Of a stretch of DNA of 64,000 bases, positions 62,089 to 64,000 are shown piece by piece. The translations under genes were made by a program, and so were the position numbers. The stretch's first letter is position 1. Each line of letters starts with the position of its first letter. The notes under the pieces are model-generated. The model ran no database searches, was not told the origin of the DNA, and saw nothing but the letters and a program-made list of their open reading frames with translations. The DNA is from Coprobacillaceae bacterium UN01-12pH3A (lineage in GTDB: Bacteria > Bacillota_I > Bacilli_A > Erysipelotrichales > Coprobacillaceae): contig JAQENU010000001.1 in assembly GCA_027676805.1 (NCBI GenBank), positions 361,499 to 425,498 on the forward strand, read 5' to 3'.

Positions 62089-63795
62089 ATGATAAAAGGT
62101 ATAGCTGCATCTAGTGGAATTGCAATTGCAAAAGCTTATAAACTAGTAATGCCAGACTTAACAGTTACAAAAACAACAATTGAAGATGTGGAAAAAGAAA
62201 TTGCTTGCTATGAAGAAGCAATGACTAAAACAGCAAAGGATTTAGAAATGATCAAAGAAGCGGCTTCTAAAAACTTATCTGCAGAAGAAGCGGCAGTATT
62301 TGATGCTCATGCATTGGTATTGAGCGATCCAGAAATGAAATCTCAAGTTGAAGACAAGATCAAAAACGAAAAGATCAACGCTGCTGCTGCTCTTGATGAA
62401 GTAGCTAATACGTTTATCGCTATGTTTGAATCAATGGATGATGATTATTTCAGAGAAAGAGCTGCTGACATTAAAGACGTTTCTCGTCGTTTATTAGCTG
62501 CTTTATTAGGTAAACAGTTACCTAACCCTGCTTTAATCGATGAAGAAGTGGTTATTATCGCGGATGACTTGACTCCATCTGATACAGCTCAATTAAATAA
62601 AAATTTAGTTAGGGGATTTGCTACAAACATCGGAGGTAGAACTTCTCACTCAGCCATCATGGCAAGAAGTTTGGAAATCCCTGCTGTCGTTGCTTGTAAG
62701 ACAATTACTTCTGAAGTCAATGACAACGATATGATTATCTTAGACGGTAGTGAAGGTTTAGTGATTATCAATCCAAGTGATGAAGAAATCACTACTTATG
62801 AAAAGAAACGTGATGATTACGTTGCTTATCGTGAAGAATTAAAGAAATTAAAAGATGAAAAAACAGTGACGACTGATGGACATCATGTTGAATTAGTGGC
62901 AAACATTGGTTCACCAAAAGATATTGAAGGTGTTTTGGAAAACGGTGGAGAAGGTGTCGGACTTTACAGAACTGAATTCTTATACATGGAATCAGCTGAA
63001 CTTCCTACCGAAGAAGAACAATTCAATGCTTATAAAGCTGTTCTTGAAGGAATCAATGGTCCTGTTGTTGTAAGAACATTAGATATTGGCGGAGATAAAG
63101 AAATTGCTGCTATCGATTTGCCAAAAGAAATGAATCCATTCTTAGGTGTTCGTGCAATTCGTTTATGTTTCCAAAGAGAAGATATCTTCAGAACTCAATT
63201 AAGAGCTTTACTGAGAGCTTCAGTTTATGGAGATTTAAGAATCATGTTCCCAATGATCGCTACTTTGCAAGAATTCAGACAAGCTAAAGCATTATTATTA
63301 GAAGAAAAAGAAAAATTAACAAACGAAGGTGTTGCTATTTCACCTAATATCCAAGTAGGTATTATGATTGAAATCCCTGCTGCTGCAGTTTTAGCGGATC
63401 AGTTCGCTAAAGAAGTTGATTTCTTCTCAATCGGAACCAATGACTTGATCCAATATACTTTCGCTGCTGACAGAATGTCATCTTCAATCTCTTATTTATA
63501 TCAACCATTTAACCCATCAATCTTACGTTTAGTTAAAAATGTAATTGATGCCGCTCACAAAGAAGGAAAATGGGTTGGTATGTGTGGAGAAATGGCTGGT
63601 GAAGCTATGGCCGCTCCATTACTATTAGGATTAGGACTTGATGAATTCTCAATGTCTGCTACTTCTGTTCTTGGACAAAGAAAATTAATCAGAAGTCTTT
63701 CTAAAGTTGAAATGGAAAAATTAGCTAATGAAGCACTTCAAAAAGGAACAATGGAAGAAGTTGTAGAATTAGTTAAAGGTGCTACTGAACTTTAA
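62089..63795 (+). CDS. ptsI: PTS enzyme I (phosphoenolpyruvate-protein phosphotransferase)
   Basis: Cytoplasmic first component of the sugar phosphotransferase system; it moves phosphate from PEP to HPr. It is 568 aa. The phospho-His is H187 in [19 protein letters not shown]. The C-terminal PEP-binding barrel shows [37 protein letters not shown] and [19 protein letters not shown] is strong. ptsH, usually the preceding gene, is absent here, so HPr must be encoded elsewhere. Its coding sequence looks optimised for high expression. Confidence 0.98.
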   Translation: MIKGIAASSGIAIAKAYKLVMPDLTVTKTTIEDVEKEIACYEEAMTKTAKDLEMIKEAASKNLSAEEAAVFDAHALVLSDPEMKSQVEDKIKNEKINAAAALDEVANTFIAMFESMDDDYFRERAADIKDVSRRLLAALLGKQLPNPALIDEEVVIIADDLTPSDTAQLNKNLVRGFATNIGGRTSHSAIMARSLEIPAVVACKTITSEVNDNDMIILDGSEGLVIINPSDEEITTYEKKRDDYVAYREELKKLKDEKTVTTDGHHVELVANIGSPKDIEGVLENGGEGVGLYRTEFLYMESAELPTEEEQFNAYKAVLEGINGPVVVRTLDIGGDKEIAAIDLPKEMNPFLGVRAIRLCFQREDIFRTQLRALLRASVYGDLRIMFPMIATLQEFRQAKALLLEEKEKLTNEGVAISPNIQVGIMIEIPAAAVLADQFAKEVDFFSIGTNDLIQYTFAADRMSSSISYLYQPFNPSILRLVKNVIDAAHKEGKWVGMCGEMAGEAMAAPLLLGLGLDEFSMSATSVLGQRKLIRSLSKVEMEKLANEALQKGTMEEVVELVKGATEL

Positions 63796-63802
63796 TAAAA
63801 TG

Positions 63803-63834
63803 AAAACATAACCTCAACCGGGGTTATGTTTTTT
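63803..63834 (+). terminator. Intrinsic terminator of ptsI
   Basis: Stem AAAACATAACC/GGTTATGTTTT around a short loop, ending in a T run. Confidence 0.85.
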
Positions 63835-63977
63835 GATACTCTTTTTTACTTTTATATCCCTTAAATAAACATACACTAATCTCTATTTATTTACTCTATG
63901 TCACTTCTATTCTTTATAGGCAAGTAACACATCATTATATCTGTGTTATGATGAATCCGATGCTCTTTCCTATAAAA

Positions 63978-64000
63978 CAAAAAAAGGAGGAAACCCTCCT
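63978..64000 (-). terminator. Intrinsic terminator of a gene beyond the right edge
   Basis: Stem AGGAGG/CCTCCT with a 4-base loop followed by seven U on the minus strand, at the very end of the window. The preceding 140 bases hold no gene I can support. Confidence 0.75.

Overview
The window is an ordinary-looking chromosomal segment of a low-GC, spore-forming Bacillota. Gram-positive PolC, ComE-independent dprA, rubrerythrin, Cse60, a Ger-type germination receptor and the order rpsP-khpA-rimM-trmD-rplS ... rpsB-tsf-pyrH-frr-uppS-cdsA-dxr-rseP-polC-rimP-nusA-ylxR-ylxQ-infB-rbfA all fit. The absence of proS, hslVU, codY and flagellar genes from positions where Bacillus keeps them makes an Erysipelotrichia-like gut bacterium my best guess; that placement is inference. 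No rRNA, CRISPR array, insertion sequence or prophage is visible. One tRNA gene (Leu, anticodon GAG) is present.

Layout. 1-11.2 kb: a two-gene ABC exporter (permease cut by the window edge), a metallophosphoesterase, KtrAB potassium uptake with two FAD oxidoreductases, a PHP-type histidinol phosphatase, a YebC regulator and a beta-lactamase-fold hydrolase. 11.2-22.4 kb: an AT-rich gap with a possible gene remnant, a thioredoxin-like lipoprotein paired with a SWIM/SNF2 helicase, an HD hydrolase, lepA, an SSB-like protein, a germination operon in the order B-A-C, and rubrerythrin. 22.4-28.9 kb: acpS, a motif-bearing unknown protein, ytpR, thioredoxin, trmB, a pseudouridine synthase, a lipoprotein, a Cys-rich DUF1540 protein, cse60, an aldose epimerase and nagA. 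28.9-58.5 kb: about 30 kb of co-directional minus-strand housekeeping genes for translation, transcription, isoprenoid and phospholipid synthesis, replication and topology. 58.5-64 kb: pepV, metA, tRNA-Leu, nagB and ptsI.

The housekeeping stretch breaks into transcription units at clear promoters: rimP-rbfA, uppS-polC, pyrH-frr, rpsB-tsf, topA-xerC, lepB-rnhB, rplS, and rpsP-trmD. Several intrinsic terminators lie inside co-directional gene runs (rpsB/tsf, khpA/rimM, rseP/polC, perhaps topA/trmFO), with the U-tract running almost into the next ribosome binding site. This suggests partial termination is used to set gene dosage. Amino-sugar use links nagA, nagB and ptsI; a near-consensus cre site lies between divergent nagB and ptsI.

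I found no convincing new large system. The best leads are the protein at 22806-23471 with repeated Ser-Pro-aromatic motifs, the lipoprotein/SWIM-SNF2 pair, the divergent SSB-like protein beside lepA, a 16-codon leader ORF upstream of pyrH, and two decayed gene fragments. All coordinates, motifs and stems were read by eye; family names come from recognised motifs, without database searches.
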